Position numbers and translations under genes: made by a program
Source: Candidatus Neomicrothrix sp. UBA2983
GTDB taxonomy: Bacteria > Actinomycetota > Acidimicrobiia > Acidimicrobiales > MedAcidi-G1
Assembly (NCBI GenBank): GCA_002346745.1
Contig: DEAL01000035.1
Location: 1 to 61,042, forward strand
Direction of reading: 5' to 3'
DNA: 61,042 nt
Notes under the pieces: model-generated
Seen by the model: only the letters and a program-made list of their open reading frames with translations
Told to the model about the DNA's origin: nothing
The model's database searches: none
Part shown: piece after piece, positions 35,047 through 47,217 of the stretch
Numbering within the stretch: position 1 is the stretch's first letter
How the letters are laid out: every line of letters starts with the position of its first letter

Positions 35047-35361
35047 TCAGCCGAAGCGTGCGAGCAGCTCTGCCCGCTGCTGGCTGCCGAGCCCTCGGAG
35101 GCGACGCGACTCGCTGATGCCGATCTCGTCCATCGTCCGCCGAGCCTTGACCTTGCCCACTCGGGGCAGCGACTCGAGGACGGCGAGCACCTTCATCTTG
35201 GCGACGATCTGGTCGTCGGCGGCGCGGTCCAGCAGGTCGACCAGGTCGAGGGCCCCCGCCTTGAGCTGCTCCTTCACGTCAGCACGAACCCGCCGTGCCT
35301 CCGCCGCCTTGGCGAGCGCCCGCCGGCGCTCCTCGTCGCTGAGTTGGGGAGGTCCTAGCAT
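35047..35361 (-). CDS. mihF: actinobacterial integration host factor (mIHF)
   Basis: Small nucleoid-associated DNA-binding protein, about 104 residues. The block RRVRADVKEQLKAGALDLVDLL, then KMKVLAVLESLPRVGKVKA and the helix-two-turn-helix-like end SRRLRGLGSQQRAELLARFG are characteristic. ATG at 35361 is preferred over ATG at 35367 because TAGGGT (35370-35375) lies 8 bases before the former and only 2 before the latter, consistent with a leaderless start. It lies just upstream of gmk as in mycobacteria. Confidence 0.93.
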   Translation of the reverse strand: MLGPPQLSDEERRRALAKAAEARRVRADVKEQLKAGALDLVDLLDRAADDQIVAKMKVLAVLESLPRVGKVKARRTMDEIGISESRRLRGLGSQQRAELLARFG

Positions 35362-35369
35362 GGGCATGG

Positions 35370-35375
35370 ACCCTA
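35370..35375 (-). promoter_or_regulatory. candidate leaderless -10 for mihF
   Basis: TAGGGT on the minus strand ends 8 bases before the second of two closely spaced ATG codons and decides the start choice. The 85-base gap to pyrF holds an imperfect repeat of AGCGGCCATCA (about 35427-35450) and nothing else recognised. Confidence 0.4.
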
Positions 35376-35446
35376 GCGAACGCGCAGGGTCGGGGGAGAC
35401 GCTGCCGACATTCTCCTCAGTCGAGCGGCCATCAGCCCAGCGGCCA

Positions 35447-36196
35447 TCAATCCAGCAGGTGTCCGACCAGCTCGGCGGCCGCCAGGATCGGCTCGTCGGC
35501 GGCGGTGACGGCGCGGCCCACCACCAGCAGGTCGGCACCCCCCTCGATCGCCTCGCGAGGCGTCGTCACCCTGGCCTGGTCATGGGTCTCCCCGCCGGGC
35601 AGCCGGGTTCCCGGAACCACCCGCACCAGCCGGTCGGCCCATGGCGCCGTTGCCTCGAGGTCCGTGGCGGCGCAGATGATCCCGGCACAACCCGCTTCGG
35701 CCGCCAGGGCCGTGCGGGACTCGAGGTCGGCCCGGTCGGCACTGGCGTCACTGGTGAGGACCGTGACCCCGAGGATGCCCGGCGGCTCGAGGCCGACCCC
35801 CTCGGCGCCGGCGGCCACCCCCTCGACCGCCGCCCGGAGCATCTCGTCGCCGCCCTGGGTGTGCACGGTGAGCCAACGGGCGCCCAGTGAGCCGACGACG
35901 CGTGCGGCACGGCCGACCGTGGTGGGGATGTCGTGGAGCTTGAGGTCGCAGAACACGTCGAAGCCGGCCGCTGCGAAGCCGCTGACGGCGTCTGGGCCTG
36001 CGCCGGTGAACAGCTCGAGACCGACCTTGAGGGTCCCGAAGAAGGGCTCCAGGTCGACCGCCAGCCGGCGAGCGGCAACGATGTCGTCGACGTCGAGGGC
36101 GAGGGCGAGTCGATCGCGGATCTCCGCCGGCACCTCGCCCTCCTCGGCGATCAGGTCCGCCTCGGCGTCCAGTACTTCCTCGTCCGCTTCCGACAT
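35447..36196 (-). CDS. pyrF: orotidine 5'-phosphate decarboxylase
   Basis: Last step of UMP synthesis. The 249-residue product contains the catalytic DLKLHDIPTTV (Asp-Lys-His-Asp array) and the C-terminal phosphate motif TPREAIEGGADLLVVGRAVT. An acidic extension of about 25 residues (EADEEVLDAEADLIAEEGE) precedes the barrel and is not part of the usual enzyme. It starts 3 bases after pyrD and ends the pyrimidine operon. Confidence 0.95.
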   Translation of the reverse strand: MSEADEEVLDAEADLIAEEGEVPAEIRDRLALALDVDDIVAARRLAVDLEPFFGTLKVGLELFTGAGPDAVSGFAAAGFDVFCDLKLHDIPTTVGRAARVVGSLGARWLTVHTQGGDEMLRAAVEGVAAGAEGVGLEPPGILGVTVLTSDASADRADLESRTALAAEAGCAGIICAATDLEATAPWADRLVRVVPGTRLPGGETHDQARVTTPREAIEGGADLLVVGRAVTAADEPILAAAELVGHLLD

Positions 36197-36199
36197 CGG

Positions 36200-37161
36200 T
36201 CAACCACTCTCCTCGCGGTCAGCGCTTCCTTGGACCACATGTGCGGCTCCGACCAGTTCGGCGACCTCCCGGACGCCGTGGCGGTCGCACCAGCCTGCCA
36301 GATCGGCAAGCACCCTCGCAGGAGCCGCCGGATCGGCGAAGGTCGCCGTCCCAACCTGTACCGCCGTGGCACCGGCGAGCAGGAACTGGACGGCGTCCTC
36401 GCCGTTGGCGATTCCACCCACCCCGATGATCGGGAGCCCGGGGTGTGCGGCGTGGACGTCGAAGACCGCCCGGACGGCCACCGGGCGGATCGCGGGTCCG
36501 GAGAGGCCGCCGCGGCCGGCACCCAGCAGCGGACGGCGGGCCTCGACGTCGATCACCATGCCCAGCAGGGTGTTCGCCACCGTCACCGCCTCGGCACCCG
36601 CCCCGGACGCCGCACCGGCCATCTCGGGCAACTCCGGCGTGTTGGGGCTGAGCTTCGCCCACAGTGGCCGACCGGCGGCACGCGCGGCATCGACGACCTC
36701 CCCGGTGGCCGTGGTGGAATGGGCGAACAGGTTGCGCCGGTCCTCCAGGTTCGGACACGAGGCGTTGACCTCGACGGCGACGACCTCGGGGGGCGCGTCC
36801 GCCAGCAGGGAGGCCGCAGCGGCGAACTCCTCGACGGTGCGTCCCCAGATGCTGGCGACGACCCGTGCGCCGGTAGCGACCAGCGGGGGCAGGTCGTGCT
36901 CGAGCCAGGCCTCCACGCCCGGACCCTGGAGTCCGACCGAGTTGAGCATCCCGGCCGGCGTGGCGTGGACCCGTGGCGCCGGATTGCCCGGCCACGGCCC
37001 GGCGTGGAGTGACTTCACGACGACGGCGCCCAACCCTGCCGGGTCCAGGTGGCGTGCCAGCTCGTCGCCGTGTCCGGCGGTGCCCGAGGCGGTGCAGACG
37101 GGGTTGGGGAGCCGGAGGGACCCGATCGTCGTGGCCAGGTCGACCGTGGGTGTCCGACGGA

Positions 37162-37165
<4 letters not shown>
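36200..37165 (-). CDS. pyrD: dihydroorotate dehydrogenase, class 1-like
   Basis: Oxidises dihydroorotate to orotate on FMN. The 321-residue product has EVNASCPNLEDRRN (the Cys expected of class 1 enzymes rather than the Ser of membrane class 2), NTLLGMVIDVEARRP, GGLSGPAIRPVAV and the FMN phosphate site IIGVGGIANGEDA. No membrane-binding N-terminal helix is present. Class 1B enzymes pair with PyrK, but no pyrK is found in this window, so the electron acceptor is unclear. GTG at 37165 overlaps the carB stop (GTGTGATC). Confidence 0.92.
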
Positions 37166-40460
<3,295 letters not shown>

Positions 40461-40461
<1 letters not shown>

Positions 40462-41576
40462 CAGCCGCGTCCCTTCCCGCCGGTGGCGGCCATGAGGTCC
40501 TCGAACCGGTCGAACAGGTACCGGCTGTCGTGCGGTCCCGGACCGGCCTCCGGGTGGTACTGCACGCTGAAGGCCGGGACCTCCCGACTGGCGAGGCCCT
40601 CGACCGTGTGGTCGTTGAGGTTCACGTGCGTGAGGTCCGCAGAGGACAGCGAGCCCTCCGCCACGCAGTAGTTGTGGTTCTGGCTGGTGATCTCGACGGC
40701 GCCGGTGGCCAGGTTGCGCACCGGGTGGTTGCCACCGTGGTGGCCGAACGGGAGCTTGAAGGTCTCGGCCCCGAGGGTGCCCGCCAGCAACTGGTGGCCG
40801 AGGCAGATCCCGAAGACCGGCACCTCCCCCAGCAAGGCCGTGATCTGCTCGCGGACGCCGGTCAGCGGCTCCGGGTCGCCGGGTCCGTTCGAGAGGAAGA
40901 CGCCGTCAGGTCCGAGGGCCAGGACCTCGTCGGCAGAGGTCGAGGCCGGCACCACGGTCACCTCGCCGAGGCCGGAGAGGTGGTGGAGGATGGTGGACTT
41001 GATGCCGAAGTCGTAGGCGACGATGCGGCGGGAGCCGCCCGTCGACGCCGCCGTGTAGGGCTCGTCGCAAGTGACCGTGGCGGCCAGGTCGAGGCCGTCG
41101 GTCCCCGGGGCCTCGGCGGCCAGCCGGGCCAGGGTGGACTCGTCGGCCGTTCCGAAGGCGCCCGGCATGGCGCCCAGGTCGCGCAGGTGCCGGGTCAGCC
41201 GCCGGGTGTCGACCCCGGCGATGCCGGGGATGTCGTGGCGGCGGAGCAGGCCGTCGAGGTCGCCGGTGGCCCGCCAGTTGCTGTGGCGCCGGGCGAGGTC
41301 GCGGACGACGACGCCGCGGCAGAACGGCCGGCGGCTCTCGTGGTCGTCGGGGTTGACGCCGTAGTTCCCGATGTGCGGGTAGGTGAAGGCGATCACCTGG
41401 CCGGCGTAGGAGGGGTCCGTGATGACCTCCTGGTAGCCGGAGAGCACCGTGTTGAACACGACCTCACCGGTCTGGACGCCGTCGGGGGACGGGGCGCCGA
41501 TGGCCTCCCCCTCGAACACCGTGCCGTCGGCCAGGACCAACAGCGCCTCGCTGGGTGCACCGTTCTCCCCGCTCAC
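40461..41576 (-). CDS. carA: carbamoyl-phosphate synthase small subunit
   Basis: Glutaminase subunit, 371 residues. The N-terminal domain has TGEVVFNTVLSGYQEVITDPSY. The class I amidotransferase triad is seen in FGICLGHQLLAG (nucleophile Cys) and QYHPEAGPGPHDS (His and Glu). GTG at 41576 overlaps the pyrC stop (GTGA). Ammonia is tunnelled to CarB, encoded immediately downstream with a one-base overlap. Confidence 0.97.
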
Positions 41577-42865
41577 CTCTGTGCCTCCCCGTCCACGACG
41601 ACGGGGACGCCGTCGCGGAGCGTGTGGCGGACACGGCCCCGTACCGACCGGCCCTCGAACGGGGAGTTGGAACTCCTCGAGGCCATGGCACGGCCGGACA
41701 CGGTCCACGTGGCGTCGGGGTCGACGACGCACAGGTTGGCCGGATTGCCCGCCTGGATCGGGGCGCCGTGCCGGTCCGAGATGCCGGCGATGGCGGCGGG
41801 GCGCCAGGACATGAGGGCAAGCACCTCCGGGAGGTCGAGGCCGAGTCCGTCGAGGGCCAGCGGGAAGGCGGTCTCGAGGCCCAGCATCCCCGGGGGTGCC
41901 AAGTCGAAGGACTGCTCCTTGGCATGGTCGGTGTGTGGGGCGTGGTCCGTGGCGATGGCGTCGATCGTGCCGTCGGCGAGGCCCTCCCGGACGGCGGCCA
42001 CGTCGGCGTCGGTGCGCAGCGGTGGGTGCACCTTGAACACCGGGTCGTAGGAGGCGCAGGCGGCATCGGTGAGGGTGAAGTGGTGCGGGGTGGCCTCGGC
42101 GGTGACCGGCAGGCCGGCCGCCTTGGCATCGCGCACCATCGCCACGCTGCCGGCGGTCGAGAGGTGCTGGAAGTGCATGTGGGCGCCGGTCAGGCGGACG
42201 AGCGCTATGTCGCGCATCACCATCAGCTCCTCGGCCTCGGCGGGCTGTCCGGGGATGCCCAGGCGGGACGACCACTCCCCCTCGTGCATGTAGCCACCCG
42301 ACGACAGGGCGTCCACCTCGCAGTGCTGTGCCAGCACGACCGGCCGACCCAGCCGGTGTGTCAGCCCGGTGCTGTATTCCATGATCCGCCGCATCAGGCG
42401 CGGGTCCTGTACGCCCGTGCCGTCGTCGGTGAAGATCCCGACGCCGAGGCCGGCCAGCTCGCCGAGCGGCGCCATGTCCTCGCCCTGCCGGCCGACGGTC
42501 ATGGCGCCGGTCGGGACGATCTCGCAGGCCACGTCGCGCCCCAGGGCACGGACCTGCTCGACGACCGCGGCGCAGTCCATGGCCGGCTGCGTGTTGGGCA
42601 TGGCGACCAGGGCCGTGTAGCCGCCGAGCGCGCCGCCGCGCGCACCGGTCTCGATGGTCTCGGCGTCCTCCTGGCCGGGTTCGCGCAGGTGGGCGTGCAG
42701 GTCGACGAAGCCCGGGGCGACGACGCAGCCCGAGGCGTCGAGTTCGACGTCGCCGACACAGCCGTCGCCGACGTTGGCGATGCGCCCGTCATCGCCGACC
42801 TCGACGTCGGCGAGGCGCTCCCCCGCCTGGTCGATGACGCGGCCGCCGCGCAGCACGAGGCTCAT
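41573..42865 (-). CDS. pyrC: dihydroorotase
   Basis: Amidohydrolase closing carbamoyl aspartate to dihydroorotate. The 430-residue product is the long class I form. Metal motif PGFVDLHAHLREPGQEDAE is near residue 60, an HCE segment (VLAQHCEVDA) and TDHAPHTDHAKE (Asp and His) follow. ATG at 42865 is preceded by GGAGGAG. It lies 31 bases after pyrB and overlaps carA. Confidence 0.96.
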   Translation of the reverse strand: MSLVLRGGRVIDQAGERLADVEVGDDGRIANVGDGCVGDVELDASGCVVAPGFVDLHAHLREPGQEDAETIETGARGGALGGYTALVAMPNTQPAMDCAAVVEQVRALGRDVACEIVPTGAMTVGRQGEDMAPLGELAGLGVGIFTDDGTGVQDPRLMRRIMEYSTGLTHRLGRPVVLAQHCEVDALSSGGYMHEGEWSSRLGIPGQPAEAEELMVMRDIALVRLTGAHMHFQHLSTAGSVAMVRDAKAAGLPVTAEATPHHFTLTDAACASYDPVFKVHPPLRTDADVAAVREGLADGTIDAIATDHAPHTDHAKEQSFDLAPPGMLGLETAFPLALDGLGLDLPEVLALMSWRPAAIAGISDRHGAPIQAGNPANLCVVDPDATWTVSGRAMASRSSNSPFEGRSVRGRVRHTLRDGVPVVVDGEAQR

Positions 42866-42896
42866 CGGATCTCCTCCCTCGACCGTCCACGGCAGG

Positions 42897-43847
42897 TCAT
42901 TCCGCCACCTCCCCGTCGGCGGCGGGCTCGTGGTCGAGGCCGCTGCCGAGCAGCAGGAAGAGGACCGCCATGCGGACCGAGACCCCGTTGACGACCTGGT
43001 CGAGGATGACCGACCGGGGGTCGGCAGCCACCTCGGCACTGATCTCGACACCGCGGTTGGTCGGACCCGGGTGGAGGATCAGGGCGTCCTTCGGGAGCCT
43101 GGCGGCGCGGCCGGCATCGAGGCCGTAGCCGGCCACATACTCCCGGATCGACGGGATCAGGCCCTCGGTGATCCGCTCCCGCTGCATCCGGAGCAGGTAG
43201 CAGGCGTCGAGTCCCGGCAGGACGGCGTCGAGGTCGTGGACGACCCGGACCGGCCAACCCGCCACCGAGTCGGGCAGCAGGGTCGCCGGGGCGACGAGGG
43301 TGACGTCGGCGCCAAGCATCGAGAAGGCCAGCACGTTCGAGCGGGCCACCCGGGAGTGCCGGATGTCGCCCACGATGGCGACCTGCATCCCGTCGAGGGC
43401 GCCGCGGTGCTGGCGCAGCGTGTAGGCGTCGAGCAGCGCCTGGGTGGGGTGCTCGTGGCGGCCGTCGCCGGCGTTGACCACGGCGGCATCGGTCCAGTCG
43501 GCGATCCGGTGGGGCGTGCCGGCCATCGGGTGCCGGACGACGAGGGCGTCGACCCCGTAGGAGGCGATCACGTCGACCGTGTCCCGCAGGCTCTCGCCCT
43601 TGCTGAGGGAGGAGGCGCCGGCCGCGAAGTTGAGCGTGTCGGCAGAGAGGCGCTTGGCAGCGGCGTCGAACGAGAGCCGGGTCCGGGTGGAGTCCTCGAA
43701 GAAGAGCGTGGCGACGGTCTTGCCCCGCAGCGCCGGCACCCGCGGAATAGGCCGGCGGCCGATCTCGTCGAAGGTGTCGGTGAGCTCGAGCAGCTCCTCG
43801 ATGCGGGCACGGTCCATGCCGTCGATGCCGAGCAGGTGGACGGTCAC
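42897..43847 (-). CDS. pyrB: aspartate carbamoyltransferase catalytic subunit
   Basis: Joins carbamoyl phosphate and aspartate. The 316-residue product has FFEDSTRTRLSFDAAAKRL (carbamoyl-phosphate loop), HEHPTQALLDAYTL, GDIRHSRVARSN and ILHPGPTNRGVEI. No pyrI regulatory chain is present, so regulation would be through PyrR. GTG at 43847 follows AGGTGAGG; the frame is open further upstream but that part is unlike the family. It lies 58 bases after pyrR. Confidence 0.96.
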   Translation of the reverse strand: MTVHLLGIDGMDRARIEELLELTDTFDEIGRRPIPRVPALRGKTVATLFFEDSTRTRLSFDAAAKRLSADTLNFAAGASSLSKGESLRDTVDVIASYGVDALVVRHPMAGTPHRIADWTDAAVVNAGDGRHEHPTQALLDAYTLRQHRGALDGMQVAIVGDIRHSRVARSNVLAFSMLGADVTLVAPATLLPDSVAGWPVRVVHDLDAVLPGLDACYLLRMQRERITEGLIPSIREYVAGYGLDAGRAARLPKDALILHPGPTNRGVEISAEVAADPRSVILDQVVNGVSVRMAVLFLLLGSGLDHEPAADGEVAE

Positions 43848-43905
43848 GGCCTCACCTCGCTGACCGTCGACATCTGGATGGTCTTCGGGGCGCTGGCGCT
43901 CCTGC

Positions 43906-44472
43906 TCACTTCTGCATGACCCCCAGGTCCACGCCCTCGAGGTGCACGTCGACGACCTCGTCCCGGCGGGTGGGCAGGTTCTTGCCGACATAGTCGGGAC
44001 GGATCGGTAACTCCCGGTGGCCACGGTCGACCATCACTGCCAACTGGATCGACCTGGGTCGGCCGAAGTCGCAGGCGGCGTCGAGCGCCGCCCGGATGGT
44101 GCGGCCCGTGAAGAGCACGTCGTCGACGAGCACGACGATGCGGTTGTCGAGGTCGACGGGGATCTCGGTGGCTGCTTCCGGGACCACCGGGCGCAGGCCG
44201 ATGTCGTCGCGGTGGAGGGCGACGTCGAGGCTGCCGACCGGGGGTCGGATGCCGTCGATCTCCTCGAGGGCGTCGGCCAGTCGGCCGGCCAGGGGCACGC
44301 CGCCGGTCTGCAGGCCGACCACGACGACCTGGTCGAGGCCGTGGTTGCGCTCGATGACCTCGTGGGCCATCCGTCGCAGGGCCCGGGCCATGTCGTCGGC
44401 GTCCATGATCCGGGCATGGGCAACAAAAACGCCCCCGTAGGGGGGCGTCTGGCGTCGTTCTCGTTCGGCCAC
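43906..44472 (-). CDS. pyrR: bifunctional PyrR: pyrimidine operon attenuator / uracil phosphoribosyltransferase
   Basis: RNA-binding regulator that senses UMP/UTP and PRPP. The PRPP loop IVVLVDDVLFTGRTIRAALDA and ARALRRMAHEVIERNHGLDQVVVVGLQTGG are typical. GTG at 44472 has AGGAG 9 bases upstream and gives 188 residues; ATG at 44406 would give 166 residues but has no ribosome-binding site. With the GTG start, a perfect terminator-like hairpin lies inside codons about 9-15. First gene of pyrR-pyrB-pyrC-carA-carB-pyrD-pyrF. Confidence 0.94.
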   Translation of the reverse strand: MAERERRQTPPYGGVFVAHARIMDADDMARALRRMAHEVIERNHGLDQVVVVGLQTGGVPLAGRLADALEEIDGIRPPVGSLDVALHRDDIGLRPVVPEAATEIPVDLDNRIVVLVDDVLFTGRTIRAALDAACDFGRPRSIQLAVMVDRGHRELPIRPDYVGKNLPTRRDEVVDVHLEGVDLGVMQK

Positions 44473-44535
44473 TGGCCTCTACTCCTGCATCCGTTCGGGC
44501 CTCACGGGACCCGTTTCACGGTCCCGGCGATGCTA
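44421..44535 (-). promoter_or_regulatory. pyr operon leader: promoter, PyrR-binding site and terminator
   Basis: TAGCAT (44530-44535) is a probable -10 and contains the TAG stop of the upstream GNAT gene. The transcript then carries GGGTCCCGTGAGGCCC (44497-44512), which matches the PyrR RNA-binding consensus of the UCCNGNGAGGYY type, the pyrR ribosome-binding site (44482-44486), and an 8-bp hairpin ACGCCCCC/GGGGGCGT (44429-44448) followed by TTTTGTTG. PyrR binding next to the ribosome-binding site could block translation and thereby let the terminator form. Confidence 0.75.
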
Positions 44536-45111
44536 GCAGCCTCCGGCGGGTGCGCGTCCCGCTGCGCCCCTTCGGTCAGCCGAGGTCGCCACCAGGGCGA
44601 CCCGTCCCTCCGGCCGGTCGGGCAGCGGGCGATAGCCGGCCCGATCGGCGACCCGCAGGGACGCCGCATTGTCCCGGTCCACCTCCGCCACGAGGGCGCC
44701 CAGCCCGAGCTCTCCGAGCGCCCAGTCCGTGACCAGGCGGACCGCCGCCGAGGCGACGCCCCTCCCGCGCTGGCCCGGCGCCGTCCACCATCCGACCAGT
44801 GCCACCGACCGGTCGGGGTCGAACGAGGAGAGGCCGACCTCGCCGAACACCCGGTCGTCGACGTCCACGACCGCCAGGTCGACGGCCAATCCGAGCCGGC
44901 GGCGTTCGGCCTCGCCGGCGATCCAGGCGGCCGCCCGTGCCTCGGTCGGGTCGTCCGGGACGGGGAGGCGCCGGGCGATCTCGGGGTCGCTCCAGGCGGC
45001 GGACAGGGACGCGGCGTCGCCCGCGGACCAGTGCCGCAGGAGGATCCATCCGTGGGTGAGCGGCGGTGTCGGAACGGGCAGGCCACCCTCCGGCAGCCGC
45101 CAGGCGGTCAT
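44533..45111 (-). CDS. GNAT family N-acetyltransferase (RimJ/RimL-like)
   Basis: A 192-residue protein with the GNAT core: VALVGWWTAPGQRGRGVASAAVRLVTDWA contains the acetyl-CoA loop (Q/RGRGVA), followed by VAEVDRDNAASLRVADRAGY, typical of RimJ/RimL-type enzymes that acetylate protein N-termini or amino groups. The substrate is unknown. Its ATG overlaps the nusB stop (ATGA), and its stop codon is part of the proposed -10 of the pyr operon. Confidence 0.85.
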   Translation of the reverse strand: MTAWRLPEGGLPVPTPPLTHGWILLRHWSAGDAASLSAAWSDPEIARRLPVPDDPTEARAAAWIAGEAERRRLGLAVDLAVVDVDDRVFGEVGLSSFDPDRSVALVGWWTAPGQRGRGVASAAVRLVTDWALGELGLGALVAEVDRDNAASLRVADRAGYRPLPDRPEGRVALVATSADRRGAAGRAPAGGC

Positions 45112-45545
45112 GCCCCGTCGACGGTCGGACGGAGTTCCTCCGCGAGGCGCGACACCACGCCGTTGACGAAGCGCCCCGAGCGTTCCGTCGAGTAGTCGCC
45201 GGCCAGTTCGACGACCTCGGCGAGGACCGCGGCGGTCGGGACGTCGGGGCGGTGCAGCAACTCGAACACGGCCATGCGCAGCAGGACCCGGTCGACGGCG
45301 GGCATCCGCTCGGTCGACCAGCCCTCCGAGGCGTCGTCGATCAGTGCGTCCAGTTCGGCGGCGTGGGCGACCACGCCGTGCACGAGGTCGACGGCGAATG
45401 CCGGGGCCGGGATCGGCTGAGCCTCGAGTACGGCGGCGGCGTCCTCACCCCGGCGGTCGGAGGCGTAGAGGATCCCGAGGGCAGACTCCCGAGCCTCGCG
45501 GCGGGATCCGATGCCCGTCCCGTCCTCGCGGTGCCCGTCGGCCAT
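45108..45545 (-). CDS. nusB: transcription antitermination factor NusB
   Basis: All-helical RNA-binding protein that with S10 binds boxA in rRNA leaders. The 145-residue product has SRREARESALGILYASD at the N-terminus and a C-terminal half with AVDRVLLRMAVFELLHRPDVP and YSTERSGRFVNGVVSRLAEEL. ATG at 45545 is 5 bases after efp; the order efp-nusB is standard. Its likely target motif is seen at 561-574. Confidence 0.95.
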   Translation of the reverse strand: MADGHREDGTGIGSRREARESALGILYASDRRGEDAAAVLEAQPIPAPAFAVDLVHGVVAHAAELDALIDDASEGWSTERMPAVDRVLLRMAVFELLHRPDVPTAAVLAEVVELAGDYSTERSGRFVNGVVSRLAEELRPTVDGA

Positions 45546-45550
45546 GGGGG

Positions 45551-46114
45551 TCAGCCCCGACTCAGGTACTCGCCGGTGCGGGTGTCGACCTTGACCGTTT
45601 CGCCGGGTTCGATGAAGAGCGGCACCTGGACGACGAGGCCGGTCTCGAGGGTGGCAGGCTTGCGGGCACCGGACACGCGGTCGCCCTGGACGCCGGGCTC
45701 GGTCTCGGCGATCGCCAACTCGACGGCGGCGGGCAGTTCGACGCCGATGACCTCGTCGCCGAACATGAGCATCAGCGGCGCACTGCCGTCGACGAGGTAG
45801 TCGGCGGCGTTGCCGAGGGCAGCGGGCGCGACCGCCAGCTGCTCGTAGGTCTCGTTGTCCATGAAGACGAAGTCGGCGCCGTCCCGGTACAGGTACTGCA
45901 TCGAGCGCTTGTCGATCATCGCCCGCTCGACCTTCTCGCCCGCCCGGAAGGTGCGGTCGACGGTGGCGCCGCTGCGGACGTTGCGCAGTGTCGTGCGCAC
46001 GAAGGCGTGCCCCTTGCCGGGCTTGACGTGCTGGAACTCGACGACCTGGAACAGGCCCTCGGAAAGGTCGAGGGTCATGCCGTTCTTCAGGTCGTTGGTC
46101 GTGATCGTCGGCAT
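45551..46114 (-). CDS. efp: elongation factor P
   Basis: Rescues ribosomes stalled on polyproline. The 187-residue product has three beta-barrel domains; the domain I loop HVKPGKGHAF carries the lysine at the tip that enters the peptidyl-transferase centre. The C-terminal signature GLVVQVPLFIEPGETVKVDTRTGEYLSR is intact. ATG at 46114 follows GGAGG by 5 bases. The modification enzymes EpmA/EpmB are not seen here, as usual for actinobacteria. Proline-rich proteins nearby (the PASTA tail, the MltG N-terminus) would be natural clients. Confidence 0.97.
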   Translation of the reverse strand: MPTITTNDLKNGMTLDLSEGLFQVVEFQHVKPGKGHAFVRTTLRNVRSGATVDRTFRAGEKVERAMIDKRSMQYLYRDGADFVFMDNETYEQLAVAPAALGNAADYLVDGSAPLMLMFGDEVIGVELPAAVELAIAETEPGVQGDRVSGARKPATLETGLVVQVPLFIEPGETVKVDTRTGEYLSRG

Positions 46115-46131
46115 CAGTCCTCCGTCGGCGG

Positions 46132-47217
46132 TCAGTCGGCCTTGGGAGCACGGGTGAGCGCCCGGTGCCCGTCGGCGGTCACGAGCACGGTGTCCTCCCA
46201 GCGGACGCCGCCCAACCCGGCGAGATAGGCGCCCGGCTCGACGGTCACGACGTGACCGGAGCGCAGGGTACCAGTGGCCGAACCGGAGAGGGCCGGGGCC
46301 TCGTGGATGTCGAGGCCGACGCCGTGCCCGGTGCCGTGGGCGAACGCCTCGCCCAGGCCCGATGCCTCGAGGGACTCCCGGCAGGCGGCGTCCACCTCGG
46401 CCAGCGGGACGCCGTCGGCGACGCGGTCCAGACCGGCCTGCTGGGCGACCCGGACGGCGTCGCGCAACTCGTCCTCCCGTCCCCCGGAGCGGCCATCCAC
46501 CCGGAACGAGCGGGTCATGTCGGAGCGGTACCCGTCGACGACCGCCCCGAAGTCGCAGACCACCAGGTCGCCGGATGCCAGCACCCGGTCGGAGGGGCGT
46601 GCGTGCGGCAGGGCGCTGTTGGGGCCACCGGCGACGATCGTGGCGAAGGCCCGGTCCTCCGCACCCCGGCAGCGCATGGCGTGGTCGAGGGCGGCCGCCA
46701 CCTCCCGCTCGCTGGCACCCGCCCTGATCCCGTCGGCGACCTCCTCGAGGGCCGCATCGGCGATGGCGGCGGCGGCCTCGATCCGGGCCACCTCGCCGGC
46801 GTCCTTGACCTCGCGCAACGACTCGACCAGTCCCTCGGTCGGCACCAGGTCCGCCTCCTCGAGCCACCCGGTGAGTCGCCGCTGGTCGGCCCAGGTCGCC
46901 GACCCGGCCTCCAGCCCGACCCGTGCGGCACCGCCCAGCCGTTCGACGTACGTGGGGCGGCGGTCGGGGCCGGCGATCGCCACCTCGACCCCCGCCGTCA
47001 CCTGTCCGGGGGCCTGCTCCCGGTACCGGCCGTCGGTCACCAGCAGGGCGCCGCCGGCATCGACCAGCAACTCGCCCGCCGAACCGGTGAAGCCGGTCAG
47101 GTAGCGGACGTTGACGAGGTTCGTGACGACCAGTGCGTCGACGCCGGCCCCGTCGAGCAACGTGGCAAGCGCCGGGAGGCGGCCGGCCACCTCCGGGGAC
47201 GGCAGCCCGTCGATCAC
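46132..47217 (-). CDS. pepQ: Xaa-Pro aminopeptidase, M24 family
   Basis: Metallopeptidase removing N-terminal residues before proline. The 361-residue product has an N-terminal creatinase-like domain (VNVRYLTGFTGSAG) and a pita-bread catalytic domain with the metal ligands in VCDFGAVVDGYRSDMTRSF (two Asp), HGTGHGVGLDIHEAP (His), VVTVEPGAYL (Glu) and VRWEDTVLVT (Glu). GTG at 47217 overlaps the aroQ stop. Gene order aroQ-pepQ-efp-nusB is common. Whether it acts on Xaa-Pro dipeptides or longer peptides cannot be told. Confidence 0.92.
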   Translation of the reverse strand: MIDGLPSPEVAGRLPALATLLDGAGVDALVVTNLVNVRYLTGFTGSAGELLVDAGGALLVTDGRYREQAPGQVTAGVEVAIAGPDRRPTYVERLGGAARVGLEAGSATWADQRRLTGWLEEADLVPTEGLVESLREVKDAGEVARIEAAAAIADAALEEVADGIRAGASEREVAAALDHAMRCRGAEDRAFATIVAGGPNSALPHARPSDRVLASGDLVVCDFGAVVDGYRSDMTRSFRVDGRSGGREDELRDAVRVAQQAGLDRVADGVPLAEVDAACRESLEASGLGEAFAHGTGHGVGLDIHEAPALSGSATGTLRSGHVVTVEPGAYLAGLGGVRWEDTVLVTADGHRALTRAPKAD

